A DNA stretch of 64,000 bases from positions 157,491-221,490 of the forward strand of contig NZ_KQ948456.1 of the NCBI RefSeq assembly GCF_001514115.1, read 5' to 3'. Of this stretch, positions 1 to 11,207 are shown piece by piece. The translations under genes were made by a program, and so were the position numbers. How positions within the stretch are numbered: the first letter of the stretch is position 1; every line of letters begins with the position of its first letter. The notes beneath the pieces were generated by a model that saw nothing but the letters and a program-made list of their open reading frames with translations, made no database searches and was not told the DNA's origin. Source of the DNA: Streptomyces olivochromogenes (lineage in GTDB: Bacteria > Actinomycetota > Actinomycetes > Streptomycetales > Streptomycetaceae).

Positions 1-2623
<2,623 letters not shown>

Positions 2624-2825
2624 GAGTCTCGACTCCTCGACGTCGCGGTGGCTGCCCTGACGGCGAGGAACATACCCAGATCGAAGGCGTCTGGGTACGT
2701 CTACTTGCACGTCATGAGCCTGTAACCACCCGTCCGCCACTCGATTGAAAGTCAAGCCTTGGCAAGCGGTCACGGGGCGATGTTTTCACTTCTTGAACGA
2801 ATAGATGCCCTCAGAGAGAAGTATA

Positions 2826-2940
2826 CGCTCAGATGAGCGGTCGGTGACACGTCTGAGTTTAATCGATGAACGATCAAGGGGTGGCACTGAGTGCCACCCC
2901 TTAGGGAAGTGCAGTCGCTCAAGATCCGCTCATCTGAGCG
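2826..2940. repeat. 115-bp unit bounded by 15-bp inverted repeats with a 27-bp central palindrome
   Basis: CGCTCAGATGAGCGG at 2826-2840 is exactly inverted as CCGCTCATCTGAGCG at 2926-2940. Each copy is itself a near-palindrome (CGCTCA, two bases, TGAGCG). Between them, 13-bp arms AAGGGGTGGCACT (2876-2888) and AGTGCCACCCCTT (2890-2902) flank one base. This may be a paired operator for ppdK, a regulatory RNA hairpin or a small MITE-like element. The stretch 2624-3076 holds no convincing gene. Confidence 0.7.
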
Positions 2941-2961
2941 CCACCCCTATCAAGGGTGGCG
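2939..2961. terminator. Stem-loop CGCCACCC/GGGTGGCG
   Basis: Eight-base arms CGCCACCC and GGGTGGCG enclose a 7-nt loop. It lies downstream of the minus-strand ROK gene that ends at 3077, so it may terminate that transcript. It shares the GGGTGGC core with the larger palindrome next to it. There is no U tract. Confidence 0.4.
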
Positions 2962-3076
2962 AGAATCACGCAGCGAAGACGGCCCGAATTTCATCATGCG
3001 GACCACGATGTGGACGCGACGCGAACGCGACACACGGATGTCACACGCCCCGCCACCCATACGCGTCACCCAGGCG

Positions 3077-4384
3077 TCACACACCCAGCGCCGCCAGCCG
3101 TTCCTCCACCCGCTCCGGCGCGTACAGGTACTCCACAACCAGCGCACCGGCCCCCACCAGCCCCGCCCGCTCCCCGAGCCGCGAGGTCACCACGTCCAGA
3201 TGAGCGGTCGAACGCGGCAGCGCCCGCTGGTACAGCAGCTCGCGCACACCCGTGAGGAACGGGGTTCCGGCCAGATCCCCGGCGATCATCAGCACACCCG
3301 GATTCAGCAGGGTCACCACGGTCGCGAGTACGTCCCCGACCTGGCGCCCCGCCTCCCGCGCGAGCGCCATCGCCTCCGGGTGCCCGGCCGTCAGCAGATC
3401 GCGCACATCCGATCCGGAGGTGGCCGGGACACCGGACTCGGCGAGTCTGCGCGCCACCGCGCCACCGCTCGCGACGGCGGCCAGACAGCCGTACGAACCA
3501 CACCGGCACAGCGCGTCCGCGCCCACCCGGATGTGCCCGATGTCCCCGGCACCCCCGTCGACGCCCCGGTAGATGGAGCCGCCGACGACCATGCCCGCAC
3601 CGATACCGGTGGAGACCTTGACCAGGGCGAACGCCGAACAGTCCGGATAGCCGGTGCGCTGTTCCCCGTACGCCATCAGGTTGGCGTCGTTGTCGACGAG
3701 TACGGGGATCCGGGCGCCGCTCCTCATGCCCCCGGCGCCCGTGGCGCCACCCGCGCCACCCTCACCACCAGCGCTGTTGATGCCGGCGTGCTCGGCGAAG
3801 GCACGTCCCAGACGCCCGCGTATGTCGTAGCCGTCCCAGCCGGGCATGATCGGCGGCTGCACCACCTTGCCGGTGTCGGTGTCGACCGGGCCCGGCACCG
3901 CGATCCCGATCCCGCACACCGCGTCCGCGCGCTGCCCGGCCTTCTCCAGCAGTTCGGCGAACCAGCGGCCGAGTTCGCCCAGCACGGCGTCCGGGCCGTC
4001 CTCGATGCGCAGGCTTCCGTGGTGCTCGGCCTGGATCTCGCCGCTCAGCGAGACGACGGCGGCCCGGCCGTGCCGGGTGTCGAGGTCGGCGGCCAGGACT
4101 ACGGCGTGTTCGTCGTCGAACTCGAGGGTGATCGAGGGTCGGCCGCCCTGGGGGGAGTCCACCGGGCCGCCCGCGCCCTCGCGCAGCCAGCCCGCGCGGA
4201 AGAGCCGGTCGAGGCGCTGGCCGACGGTGGCCCGCGACAGACCGGTGGCCTGCTGCAGCGCGCCGCGCGTCGTGGCACGCCCGCTGCGCACCAGTTCGAG
4301 CAGTTCCCCGGCGCTTGCCTGATGCCCGGCCCTCATGGCCTTCGCCGCCCTTCCTGCCATCCCCGCCATGCCTGTCATGCCCAA
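3077..4384 (-). CDS. ROK-family transcriptional regulator (NagC/XylR-like)
   Basis: Predicted sugar-responsive repressor. Residues about 20-75 form a winged helix (LLELVRSGRATTRGALQQATGLSRATVGQRLDRL). The rest is a ROK domain with nucleotide-binding-like segments (GIGIAVPGPVD, VDNDANL) and the ROK zinc motif GDIGHIRVGADALCRCGSYGC. The usual Glu before Gly-His is Asp here. A glycine/alanine-rich insert sits near residues 193-215. Several in-frame Met codons occur at the start (MGMTGMAGMAGRAAKAM), so the true start may be downstream. It is divergent from the glycosidase operon at 4498 and likely controls it. The inducing sugar is not known. Confidence 0.9.
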   Translation of the reverse strand: MGMTGMAGMAGRAAKAMRAGHQASAGELLELVRSGRATTRGALQQATGLSRATVGQRLDRLFRAGWLREGAGGPVDSPQGGRPSITLEFDDEHAVVLAADLDTRHGRAAVVSLSGEIQAEHHGSLRIEDGPDAVLGELGRWFAELLEKAGQRADAVCGIGIAVPGPVDTDTGKVVQPPIMPGWDGYDIRGRLGRAFAEHAGINSAGGEGGAGGATGAGGMRSGARIPVLVDNDANLMAYGEQRTGYPDCSAFALVKVSTGIGAGMVVGGSIYRGVDGGAGDIGHIRVGADALCRCGSYGCLAAVASGGAVARRLAESGVPATSGSDVRDLLTAGHPEAMALAREAGRQVGDVLATVVTLLNPGVLMIAGDLAGTPFLTGVRELLYQRALPRSTAHLDVVTSRLGERAGLVGAGALVVEYLYAPERVEERLAALGV

Positions 4385-4497
4385 CCCCTTGCGTTCACCA
4401 ACTCTGCATTACATATTGAGTTTTGCGTGTTAAATAGACGTAACCCTACGGTAGCTAGTGCCGAACCGATCGGCCGGACGTCTTCGGGGAGACCTGA
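4385..4497. promoter_or_regulatory. AT-rich divergent promoter region between ROK gene and glycosidase operon
   Basis: This 113-bp gap has an unusually AT-rich core (about 4405-4440, including ATTACATATTGAG and TGTTAAATAGACG) in a GC-rich genome. An imperfect inverted repeat AACTC (4400-4404) / GAGTT (4418-4422) could be a ROK operator. No clean -35/-10 pair could be fixed. Confidence 0.4.
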
Positions 4498-6327
4498 GTG
4501 GACAGCACAACCCAACTCACCATCCGCCGCACGGGGACCACCGTCCCCGCGCGCACCTCGGGTTCCCCCGCTCCGCCCGGTTCGCACGAGATCACCCACT
4601 CCGGTGCGCACGTATACGATCCCGACCGGCCCGCCGGGTCGCTGCACCTCAGGGCCGCCCGGGTACTCGAAGGCAACTGGACGGGAACGTCCACGGTTCC
4701 CTCGCACGGCCTGTATCCGCACCAGTGGTCCTGGGACTCCGCCTTCATCGCGATCGGCCTGCGCCACCTGTCCCCCTTGAGGGCACAGACGGAACTGGAG
4801 ACGCTGCTCGGCGCCCAATGGGGTGACGGCCGTATTCCGCACATCGTGTTCAACCCCTCCGTCCCGCTCGACGCCTACTTCCCGAGCCCCGACTTCTGGC
4901 GCTCCTCGACCGCGGGGCGCGCTGCGGGCGCCCCGCGCACCGTACAGACGTCGGGCGTCGTGCAGCCACCGGTGCACGCGCTCGCCGCCTGGCTGGTGCA
5001 CCAGGCCGACCCGGGTCTGTCCCGGTCGCGTTCCTTCCTCTCCCGGATGTATCCCCGGCTGGCCGCCTGGCACCGCTATCTGCTGCACCGGCGGGACCTG
5101 GGCGGCGGCGGGCTCGCCTCCGTGGTCCACCCGTGGGAGCAGGGCATGGACAACAGCCCGTGCTGGGACGCCCCGCTCAGCCGCGTCACCCCGGCCGCGC
5201 CGCGCTCCTTCCGCCGCGCCGACCTCGACCACGGGTCCGCGGAGGACCGGCCGACGGACCTCGACTACGGCCGGTACGTGCGACTCGCGACGGACTACCG
5301 GGACGGCGGGTACGCCGACGGCGCCGGCGAGTTCGCCGTCGAGGACCCGGCGTTCAACGCGCTGCTGATCGCCTCCGAGCACGCGCTCGCCGCGATCGCG
5401 CAGGAACTGGGCGCGGCGGGGACGGCGCGGCACGCCCGCGCGGAACGGTTGACGGCGGCGCTGGTGGAGCGCCTGTGGGACCCGGCGGAGGGGATGTTCT
5501 TCTGCCGGGATGTGTATGGCGGGGATGGGGGCGACGGGGGCGTGAGCAGCGCTCTCAGTTCGGAGCGGCGCTCTCCTGAGAGCGGTGCTCACGCCTCGGA
5601 GCGGCGCTCTTCCGAGAGCGGTGCTCACGGGTCGGAGCGGGGCTCTCGGAGCGGTGCTCTCGCACCGGAGCAGTGTTCTGCCGAGAGCAGTGCTCTCGCT
5701 TCGGAGCGGCGCTCCCGCCAGAGCGGTGCTCACGCTTCGGAGCAGCGCTCTCGCGACGGTGCGCTCATCCCCGAGCGCAGCGTGGCCGGACTGCTCCCGC
5801 TCATCCTCCCCGCGCTCCCCCGCGACATCGCCGCCACCCTGGTCCGCACGGCGGGCGGCCCGCACTTCGGGCTCGGCGGGCTCGCCCGCCTGGCGCCGAG
5901 TTACGACCTGACCGGGCACGCCTTCGACCCGCACCGCTACTGGCGCGGCCCGGCGTGGTTCAACACGAACTGGCTGCTGGAGCGCGGGCTGCGGCTGCAC
6001 GGGGAGCACGGGCGCGCGGAGGAGTTGCGGGCGGCGCTGCTGGAGACGGCCGACTCGTCCGGGTTCGCGGAGTACGTGGATCCGTACACCGGCGAGGCCT
6101 GCGGCGCGCTCGGCTTCAGCTGGACGGCCGCGCTGACGCTGGACCTCCTGCACGAGCCCGCGCGAGCCGACCAGGCAGATCGGTCGACGCAAGTCGTGTC
6201 CCATCCGGGGCACCGCGCGTTCGACAAGGCACAGGGCACGCCGCCACACACATCGCACGCATCACACACGCCACACACGCCACACAGTTCTTTCGAGACG
6301 GGCGCCAAGGGAGGGGACCGGGGATGA
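4498..6327 (+). CDS. GH63/trehalase-like (alpha/alpha)6-barrel glycosidase with internal repeat insertion
   Basis: The product is 609 residues from GTG 4498. Motifs of the mannosylglycerate-hydrolase/GH63-like clan are visible: HQWSWDSAFIAIGL (residues about 75-88), GDGRIPHIVFNP (about 109-120), HPWEQGMDNSPCWD (about 211-224), and near the end FDPHRYWRGPAWFNTNWLLERGL and FSWTAALTLDLL. No signal peptide is seen, so it is cytoplasmic. Residues about 340-422 form a low-complexity insertion of Ser/Glu/Arg/Gly/Ala/His repeats that splits the catalytic domain just before IPERSVAGLLPLI. The C-terminus is Thr/Ser/His rich. It overlaps the next gene by ATGA, so the two are translationally coupled. The substrate is unknown; an alpha-glucosidic or mannosyl substrate is inferred. 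Confidence 0.85.
   Translation: MDSTTQLTIRRTGTTVPARTSGSPAPPGSHEITHSGAHVYDPDRPAGSLHLRAARVLEGNWTGTSTVPSHGLYPHQWSWDSAFIAIGLRHLSPLRAQTELETLLGAQWGDGRIPHIVFNPSVPLDAYFPSPDFWRSSTAGRAAGAPRTVQTSGVVQPPVHALAAWLVHQADPGLSRSRSFLSRMYPRLAAWHRYLLHRRDLGGGGLASVVHPWEQGMDNSPCWDAPLSRVTPAAPRSFRRADLDHGSAEDRPTDLDYGRYVRLATDYRDGGYADGAGEFAVEDPAFNALLIASEHALAAIAQELGAAGTARHARAERLTAALVERLWDPAEGMFFCRDVYGGDGGDGGVSSALSSERRSPESGAHASERRSSESGAHGSERGSRSGALAPEQCSAESSALASERRSRQSGAHASEQRSRDGALIPERSVAGLLPLILPALPRDIAATLVRTAGGPHFGLGGLARLAPSYDLTGHAFDPHRYWRGPAWFNTNWLLERGLRLHGEHGRAEELRAALLETADSSGFAEYVDPYTGEACGALGFSWTAALTLDLLHEPARADQADRSTQVVSHPGHRAFDKAQGTPPHTSHASHTPHTPHSSFETGAKGGDRG
5512..5766 (+). repeat. In-frame degenerate 33-39-nt tandem repeats inside the glycosidase gene
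   Basis: About six degenerate units encode variants of SERRSxESGAHA. At DNA level each has the form TCGGAGCGGCGCTCT plus GAGAGCGGTGCTCAC, and the complementary GAGCGGCGCTC/GAGAGC blocks can form small hairpins. All units keep the frame. The coding flanks join naturally if the array is removed (FFCRD ... IPERSVAG). Confidence 0.85.
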
Positions 6328-8261
6328 CGGACCGGCATCATCTGCTCGTGCACGGTGGGACGTTCGCCGCCGTGGGCGACGGCGGGGACATCAGCGGGGT
6401 GCGCAGCGGCAGCTCCCCGGACGGGTTATTCGTACGGGACGCCCGGCACCTCAGCCGCTGGCAGCTGACCGTCGACGGCGCGGTGCCCGAGGCGCTGACG
6501 CCGGTCGCGGACGGCGACACGGCGCGCTGTGTACTCGTCCCGCGCGGCGGGCGCAACGAACCGCCCGCGTACACGCTCTTCCGTGAACAGGCCGTCACCG
6601 ACGGCGCGTTCGTGGAGGCGCTGCGCGTCACCAGCAACCGCCCGTCGCCCACGACGGTGCGCATCGCGCTCACCGTGGACGCCGACTTCACCGACCAGTT
6701 CGAGCTGCGCTCCGACCACCGTACGTACGCCAAGATCGGCGCCGTACGAGGGCGTCAGGTCCTCGATGACGGGGTGGAGTTCAGCTACCAGCGCGGGGAG
6801 TGGCGGTCCTGTACGACGGTCACCTCCGAGCCGCCGCCGGACGGGGTCGAGGAGACCGGCACCGGCGCCCGTCGCCTCGTATGGACCCTGGACCTCGAAC
6901 CGCACGCCTCGGCGGAGCTGGCGCTGCGCGTGGCGGCCCGCCCGCACGGGGCGCTGAAGGACCCGGAGGTGCCCGCCTCACCCTCCGCGGCGAATGAACG
7001 AATCCTCGCGCTGGAAGGCGAGTTCGCGGACGGCGTGCCCTTCCCGACCGGCTGGCCGGAGCTGGCCGCGGCCTGTGCGCGCGGGCTGTCCGATCTCGCG
7101 GTGCTCCAGGTCCCGGCGACGGGCCCGGACGGCGAGGAGCTGCGGGTGCCGGCGGCCGGAGTGCCGTGGTTCCTCACGCTCCTGGGCCGCGACGCCCTGC
7201 TGACCTCCCTGTTCGCGCTCCCCTACCGCCCCGAGCTCGCCGCCGCCACCCTGCCCGCGCTCGCCGCGACGCAGGCGGTCGAGGTGGGGGCGGGTGCGGT
7301 GGCCCAGCCCGGCAAGATCGTGCACGAGGTGCGGCACGGTGAGCTGGCGCACTTCGGGCAGGTGCCGTACGGGCGGTACTACGGATCGGTGGACGCGACG
7401 CCGCTGTTCCTGGTGCTGCTCGGCGCGTACACCGAGCAGACGGGTGACCCGGCCCTGGCCCGGCGGCTGGAGGCGAACGCCCGGGCGGCGATCGGCTGGA
7501 TGCTGGACCACGGCGGTCTGACCTCCGTCGGCTATCTCGTCTACCGCGCGGACGGCGGCGGCCTCGCCAACCAGAACTGGAAGGACTCCCCCGGCGCGAT
7601 CTGCTCCGCCGACGGGAGCCGCCCCAGTGGGCCGGTGATGGCCGCGGGCGCGCAGGGATACGCGTACGACGCGCTGCGCCGCACCGCCCACCTGGCCCGT
7701 ACGGTCTGGGGCGACGAGGTCTACGCCGCTCTGCTCGAACAGGCGGCGGGCGACCTCCGTGACCGTTTCCAGCGGGACTTCTGGATGAGTGAACACGCCT
7801 TCCCCGCGCTGGCGTTGGACGGTGACGGGCGTCAGGTCGACGCCCTCGCCTCGGACGCCGGGCACCTGCTGTGGTCGGGGCTGCTCGACAAGGAGTACGG
7901 CGAACTGGTCGGCCGCCGCCTGCTGGAGCCGGACTTCTTCTCCGGCTGGGGTGTGCGCACCCTGGCGGCCGGCCAGCCGGCGTACCACCCGTTGTCGTAC
8001 CACCGCGGTTCGGTCTGGCCGCACGACAACGCGCTGATCACGCTGGGGCTGGCCCGCTACGGCCTGCACGACGAGGCCCGGACGGTCGCCCACGCGCTCG
8101 TCGACGCCGCCACGGTCGCCGGCCACCGTCTGCCGGAGGTCCTCGCGGGGTACGGCCGCGAGACTCACGGGGAGCCGGTGCCTTATCCGCATGCGTGCGT
8201 ACGGGAGTCCCGTTCGGCGGCGGCACCGCTCGCGCTGCTCACGGCGGTCGGGGGCGCTTGA
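6324..8261 (+). CDS. Glycogen-debranching-enzyme-like glycosidase (GDE N-terminal domain plus amylo-alpha-1,6-glucosidase-like domain)
   Basis: The product is 645 residues from ATG 6324, overlapping the previous stop by 4 bp. The N-terminal region (HHLLVHGGTFAAVGDGGDISG ... GLFVRDARHLSRWQLTVDG) matches the beta-sandwich seen before actinobacterial amylo-1,6-glucosidase modules. The C-terminal two-thirds is an (alpha/alpha)6 barrel (WFLTLLGRDALLTSLFALPY, LANQNWKDSPGAI, HRGSVWPHDNALITLGLARYG). The Asp and Glu side chains in these motifs are probable catalytic residues. Pairing with the upstream glycosidase and a ROK regulator suggests intracellular trimming of an imported or stored alpha-glucan-type oligosaccharide. 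The exact substrate is unknown. Confidence 0.88.
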   Translation: MTDRHHLLVHGGTFAAVGDGGDISGVRSGSSPDGLFVRDARHLSRWQLTVDGAVPEALTPVADGDTARCVLVPRGGRNEPPAYTLFREQAVTDGAFVEALRVTSNRPSPTTVRIALTVDADFTDQFELRSDHRTYAKIGAVRGRQVLDDGVEFSYQRGEWRSCTTVTSEPPPDGVEETGTGARRLVWTLDLEPHASAELALRVAARPHGALKDPEVPASPSAANERILALEGEFADGVPFPTGWPELAAACARGLSDLAVLQVPATGPDGEELRVPAAGVPWFLTLLGRDALLTSLFALPYRPELAAATLPALAATQAVEVGAGAVAQPGKIVHEVRHGELAHFGQVPYGRYYGSVDATPLFLVLLGAYTEQTGDPALARRLEANARAAIGWMLDHGGLTSVGYLVYRADGGGLANQNWKDSPGAICSADGSRPSGPVMAAGAQGYAYDALRRTAHLARTVWGDEVYAALLEQAAGDLRDRFQRDFWMSEHAFPALALDGDGRQVDALASDAGHLLWSGLLDKEYGELVGRRLLEPDFFSGWGVRTLAAGQPAYHPLSYHRGSVWPHDNALITLGLARYGLHDEARTVAHALVDAATVAGHRLPEVLAGYGRETHGEPVPYPHACVRESRSAAAPLALLTAVGGA

Positions 8262-8286
8262 GGCCGGAAGTCGGGTGCGGGGCCTT

Positions 8287-8327
8287 GGGGGCTGGTCGCG
8301 CAGTTCCCCGCGCCCCTTTCGGGGCGC
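8287..8327. repeat. Dispersed Streptomyces intergenic repeat, copy A, with terminator hairpin
   Basis: This copy contains GTCGCGCAGTTCCCCGCGCC and ends in hairpin arms GCGCCCC (8310-8316) / GGGGCGC (8321-8327). Other copies lie at 28856, 53817 (reversed) and 63970 (reversed). It sits between convergent genes, so a bidirectional terminator role is likely. Confidence 0.75.
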
Positions 8328-8351
8328 TCGAGGGAGCCCCCGACAGGAGAG

Positions 8352-9506
8352 TCAGCCCCCGGACGTGTCCAGCTCCGCGTCCTCGCTGATGCCCGCGCAG
8401 TCGTAGGGGTCCTTGAGCCAGCCGTCCGGCAGGACGACCCGGTTGTTGCCGGACGTGCGGCCGCGCGGGCCGTCCGCGCCCGTCGGCCAGGGCTGGTCGA
8501 GGTCCAACTCGGCGAGGCCGTCGGAGAGTTCGGCGAGGGAGGACGTGATCGCGAGCCGCTTGCGCATTTCGGAGCCGACCGCGAAGCCCTTCAGGTACCA
8601 GGCCACGTGCTTGCGGAAGTCGATGACGCCGCGCGCCTCGTCGCCGATCCACTCGCCGAGCAGGGTGGCGTGGCGGACCATGACGGCCGCGACCTCGCGC
8701 AGGGTCGGGCGGGCGAAGTCGTCCTGGCGCCCCTCGAAGGCGGCCACCAGGTCGCCGAACAGCCACGGCCTGCCGAGGCAGCCGCGCCCGACCACGACCC
8801 CGTCGCAGCCGGTCTCGCGCACCATCCGCAGCGCGTCCTCCGCCGACCAGATGTCGCCGTTGCCGAGGACGGGGATCTCCGGCACGTGCTCCTTGAGGCG
8901 CGCGATGGCGTCCCAGTCGGCCGTGCCGCCGTAGTGCTGGGCGGCGGTGCGGCCGTGCAGGGCGATGGCGGTGACGCCTTCCTCGACGGCGATCCGTCCG
9001 GCGTCGAGGAACGTGATGTGGTCGTCGTCGATGCCCTTGCGCATCTTCATCGTCACCGGGAGGTCGCCCGCCCCGCTGACGGCCTCGCGCAGGATCGCCC
9101 GCAGGAGGTTGCGCTTGTACGGGAGGGCGGAGCCGCCGCCCTTGCGGGTGACCTTCGGGACCGGGCAGCCGAAGTTCAGGTCGATGTGGTCGGCGAGGCC
9201 CTCCTCCGCGATCATGCGGACGGCCTTGCCGACGGTCGCCGGGTCCACGCCGTACAGCTGGATCGAGCGCGGCTTCTCGGTCGCGTCGAAGCGGATCAGC
9301 TGCATGGTCTTCTCGTTGCGCTCGACCAGCGCCCGCGTGGTGATCATCTCGCTGACGAACAGGCCCTTGCCGCCGCTGAACTCGCGGCACAGCGTGCGGA
9401 ACGGCGCGTTCGTGATCCCGGCCATGGGGGCGAGGACGACGGGCGGCTGGACGGTGTGGGGGCCGATCGACAGCGGGGTGGCGGGGGCGAGGGCGGTCGT
9501 GGACAT
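8352..9506 (-). CDS. dus: tRNA-dihydrouridine synthase, DusB/NifR3 type
   Basis: An FMN-dependent enzyme that reduces uridines in the tRNA D-loop. The 384-residue product shows the Dus signature LAPMAGITNAPFRTLC (residues about 25-40), the catalytic motif LNFGCPVPKVTRKGGG with Cys114, and the FMN phosphate-binding end (GNGDIW, GRGCLGRPWLF). The start MSTTALAPATP at 9506 is preferred because conservation begins there. A GGGGGA lies unusually close upstream, and an in-frame ATG at 9557 has no ribosome-binding site, so the start is uncertain. The C-terminal 40 residues after the conserved domain are lineage-specific. Confidence 0.93.
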   Translation of the reverse strand: MSTTALAPATPLSIGPHTVQPPVVLAPMAGITNAPFRTLCREFSGGKGLFVSEMITTRALVERNEKTMQLIRFDATEKPRSIQLYGVDPATVGKAVRMIAEEGLADHIDLNFGCPVPKVTRKGGGSALPYKRNLLRAILREAVSGAGDLPVTMKMRKGIDDDHITFLDAGRIAVEEGVTAIALHGRTAAQHYGGTADWDAIARLKEHVPEIPVLGNGDIWSAEDALRMVRETGCDGVVVGRGCLGRPWLFGDLVAAFEGRQDDFARPTLREVAAVMVRHATLLGEWIGDEARGVIDFRKHVAWYLKGFAVGSEMRKRLAITSSLAELSDGLAELDLDQPWPTGADGPRGRTSGNNRVVLPDGWLKDPYDCAGISEDAELDTSGG

Positions 9507-9583
9507 TCCCCCATTGTCGCGTACGCGGACGGGTGCGATGACTGTGGTGACCGTCATGAACGAGTGCGGTGCGCAACAGAGGT

Positions 9584-9654
9584 GGGTCAGGGGATGGTCA
9601 GGGAAGGTCAGGGAGGGTCAGGGAGGGTCAGGGGAGGGTCAGGGGAGGGTCATT
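9584..9654. repeat. Minisatellite of (G)GTCAGGGAG units
   Basis: About six tandem 10-11-nt units based on GGTCAGGGAG occupy the gap between dus and the MFS gene, immediately before its putative promoter. The plus strand of the array is almost pure purine plus TC. It may be length-variable. Confidence 0.8.
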
Positions 9655-9692
9655 AGTTAGACGCACTATCGACATGGGCGTAGGCTGGAGGA

Positions 9693-11138
9693 ATGCCCGA
9701 GCTCAGTCCCCGCCACCGGCTTCTCGTCCTCGCGATCTGCTGCATGAGCCTGCTGATCGTGAGCCTCGACAACACGGTCCTGAACGTCGCCCTCCCCTCG
9801 ATGCAGAAGGAACTGCACGCGAGCGTGGCCGGCCTCCAGTGGACCATCGACGCGTACACGCTGGTCCTGGCGTCGCTGTTGATGCTCGCGGGCTCGACCG
9901 CCGACCGCATCGGCCGCCGCCGGGTCTTCAAGGCGGGCCTGGTGATCTTCACCCTCGGCTCGGTCCTGTGCTCCGTCGCTCCGAACCTGGACTCGCTCGT
10001 CGCCTTCCGCATGGTGCAGGCGGTCGGTGGCTCGATGCTGAACCCGGTCGCGATGTCGATCATCACCAACACCTTCACGGACCCGCGCGAGCGCGCCCGC
10101 GCGATCGGTGCCTGGGGTGGCGTGGTCGGCATATCGATGGCCGCGGGGCCGATCGTCGGCGGCCTGCTCGTGGACTCGGTCGGCTGGCGGTCGATCTTCT
10201 GGATCAACCTCCCGGTCGGCCTCGCCGCGCTCCTGCTCACCTGGCGTTACGTCCCCGAGTCCCGCGCCCCCAAGGCCCGCCGGCCCGACCCGGTCGGACA
10301 GCTCCTCGTCATCGCGCTGCTCGGCTCCCTGACGTACGCGATCATCGAGGCGCCCAGTTCCGGCGCCCCCCAGACCCTCGCCTTCGGCACGATCGCCGTC
10401 GCCGCGCTGCTCGGCCTGCTGTGGTACGAGCCCCGGCGCGCCGAACCCCTCATCGACCTGCGCTTCTTCCGTTCGGCGCCGTTCAGCGGGGCCACGGTCG
10501 TCGCCATCAGCGCGTTCGCCGCGCTCAGCGGGTTCCTGTTCCTCTCGACGCTCTATCTGCAGAACGTGCGCGGTCTGGACGCGCTGCACGCGGGCCTGTG
10601 GATGCTGCCCATGGCGGTCATGTGCTTCGTGTGCGCGCCGATCTCGGGGCGGCTGGTCGGCAACCGGGGGCCGCGGCTGCCCCTGCTGATCGCGGGGGTC
10701 TCGATGACCGCGAGCGGGATTCTCTTCGCCGCGTTCGAAGGCGAGACGTCGAACGTCACGCTCGTCATCGGGTACGTCCTCTTCGGCCTCGGCTTCGGCT
10801 TCGTGAACGCCCCCATCACCAACACCGCCGTCTCCGGCATGCCCCGCACCCAGGCCGGGGTCGCGGCCGCCGTCGCCTCCACCAGCCGCCAGATCGGCGG
10901 CACCCTCGGTGTCGCCGTGGTCGGCGCGGTCCTCGCCTCCGGCATCCAGGCCTCGGCGTACCGGGAGACGTTCGTGACGGCCGCCCGCCCCGGCTGGTGG
11001 ATCCTCGCCGGCTGCGGTCTGGCCGTGCTCGTCCTGGGCGCGCTGACCAGCGGACGCTGGGCACGCGGGACGGCCGAGCGGACGGCACGGCAGCTGGAGT
11101 CGGCGGAGGTCCGGGACACGGTGGGCGTCCGGGCCTAG
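9693..11138 (+). CDS. MFS exporter, DHA2 (14-TMS drug:H+ antiporter) family
   Basis: The 481-residue integral membrane protein starts at ATG 9693 behind GGAGGA. It opens with the DHA2 motif LDNTVLNVALPSMQKEL, followed by motif A-like STADRIGRRRVFKAG and antiporter motif C-like GPIVGGLLVDSVGWRSIFWINLPVG. About 14 hydrophobic segments are spaced along it. Substrates in this family are drugs, dyes or natural products, and nothing nearby identifies this one. No adjacent regulator faces it; the nearest XRE gene is convergent. Confidence 0.92.
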   Translation: MPELSPRHRLLVLAICCMSLLIVSLDNTVLNVALPSMQKELHASVAGLQWTIDAYTLVLASLLMLAGSTADRIGRRRVFKAGLVIFTLGSVLCSVAPNLDSLVAFRMVQAVGGSMLNPVAMSIITNTFTDPRERARAIGAWGGVVGISMAAGPIVGGLLVDSVGWRSIFWINLPVGLAALLLTWRYVPESRAPKARRPDPVGQLLVIALLGSLTYAIIEAPSSGAPQTLAFGTIAVAALLGLLWYEPRRAEPLIDLRFFRSAPFSGATVVAISAFAALSGFLFLSTLYLQNVRGLDALHAGLWMLPMAVMCFVCAPISGRLVGNRGPRLPLLIAGVSMTASGILFAAFEGETSNVTLVIGYVLFGLGFGFVNAPITNTAVSGMPRTQAGVAAAVASTSRQIGGTLGVAVVGAVLASGIQASAYRETFVTAARPGWWILAGCGLAVLVLGALTSGRWARGTAERTARQLESAEVRDTVGVRA

Positions 11139-11146
11139 GCGCGCTC

Positions 11147-11207
11147 CAGGCGTGTTCGCTTCAGACCCTGTCGGCCCAGGCGTGTTCGCTCCAGGCCCTG
11201 TCGGGCT
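11147..11207. repeat. Two ~30-nt direct repeats between convergent genes
   Basis: CCAGGCGTGTTCGCTTCAGA and CCAGGCGTGTTCGCTCCAGG each begin a ~30-nt unit ending in CCTGTCGG. They fill the short gap between the MFS gene and the XRE regulator. Confidence 0.7.

Noticed and set aside
2826..2940. Full insertion sequence
   Set aside because: The inverted repeats enclose only 85 bp with no transposase and no visible target-site duplication.
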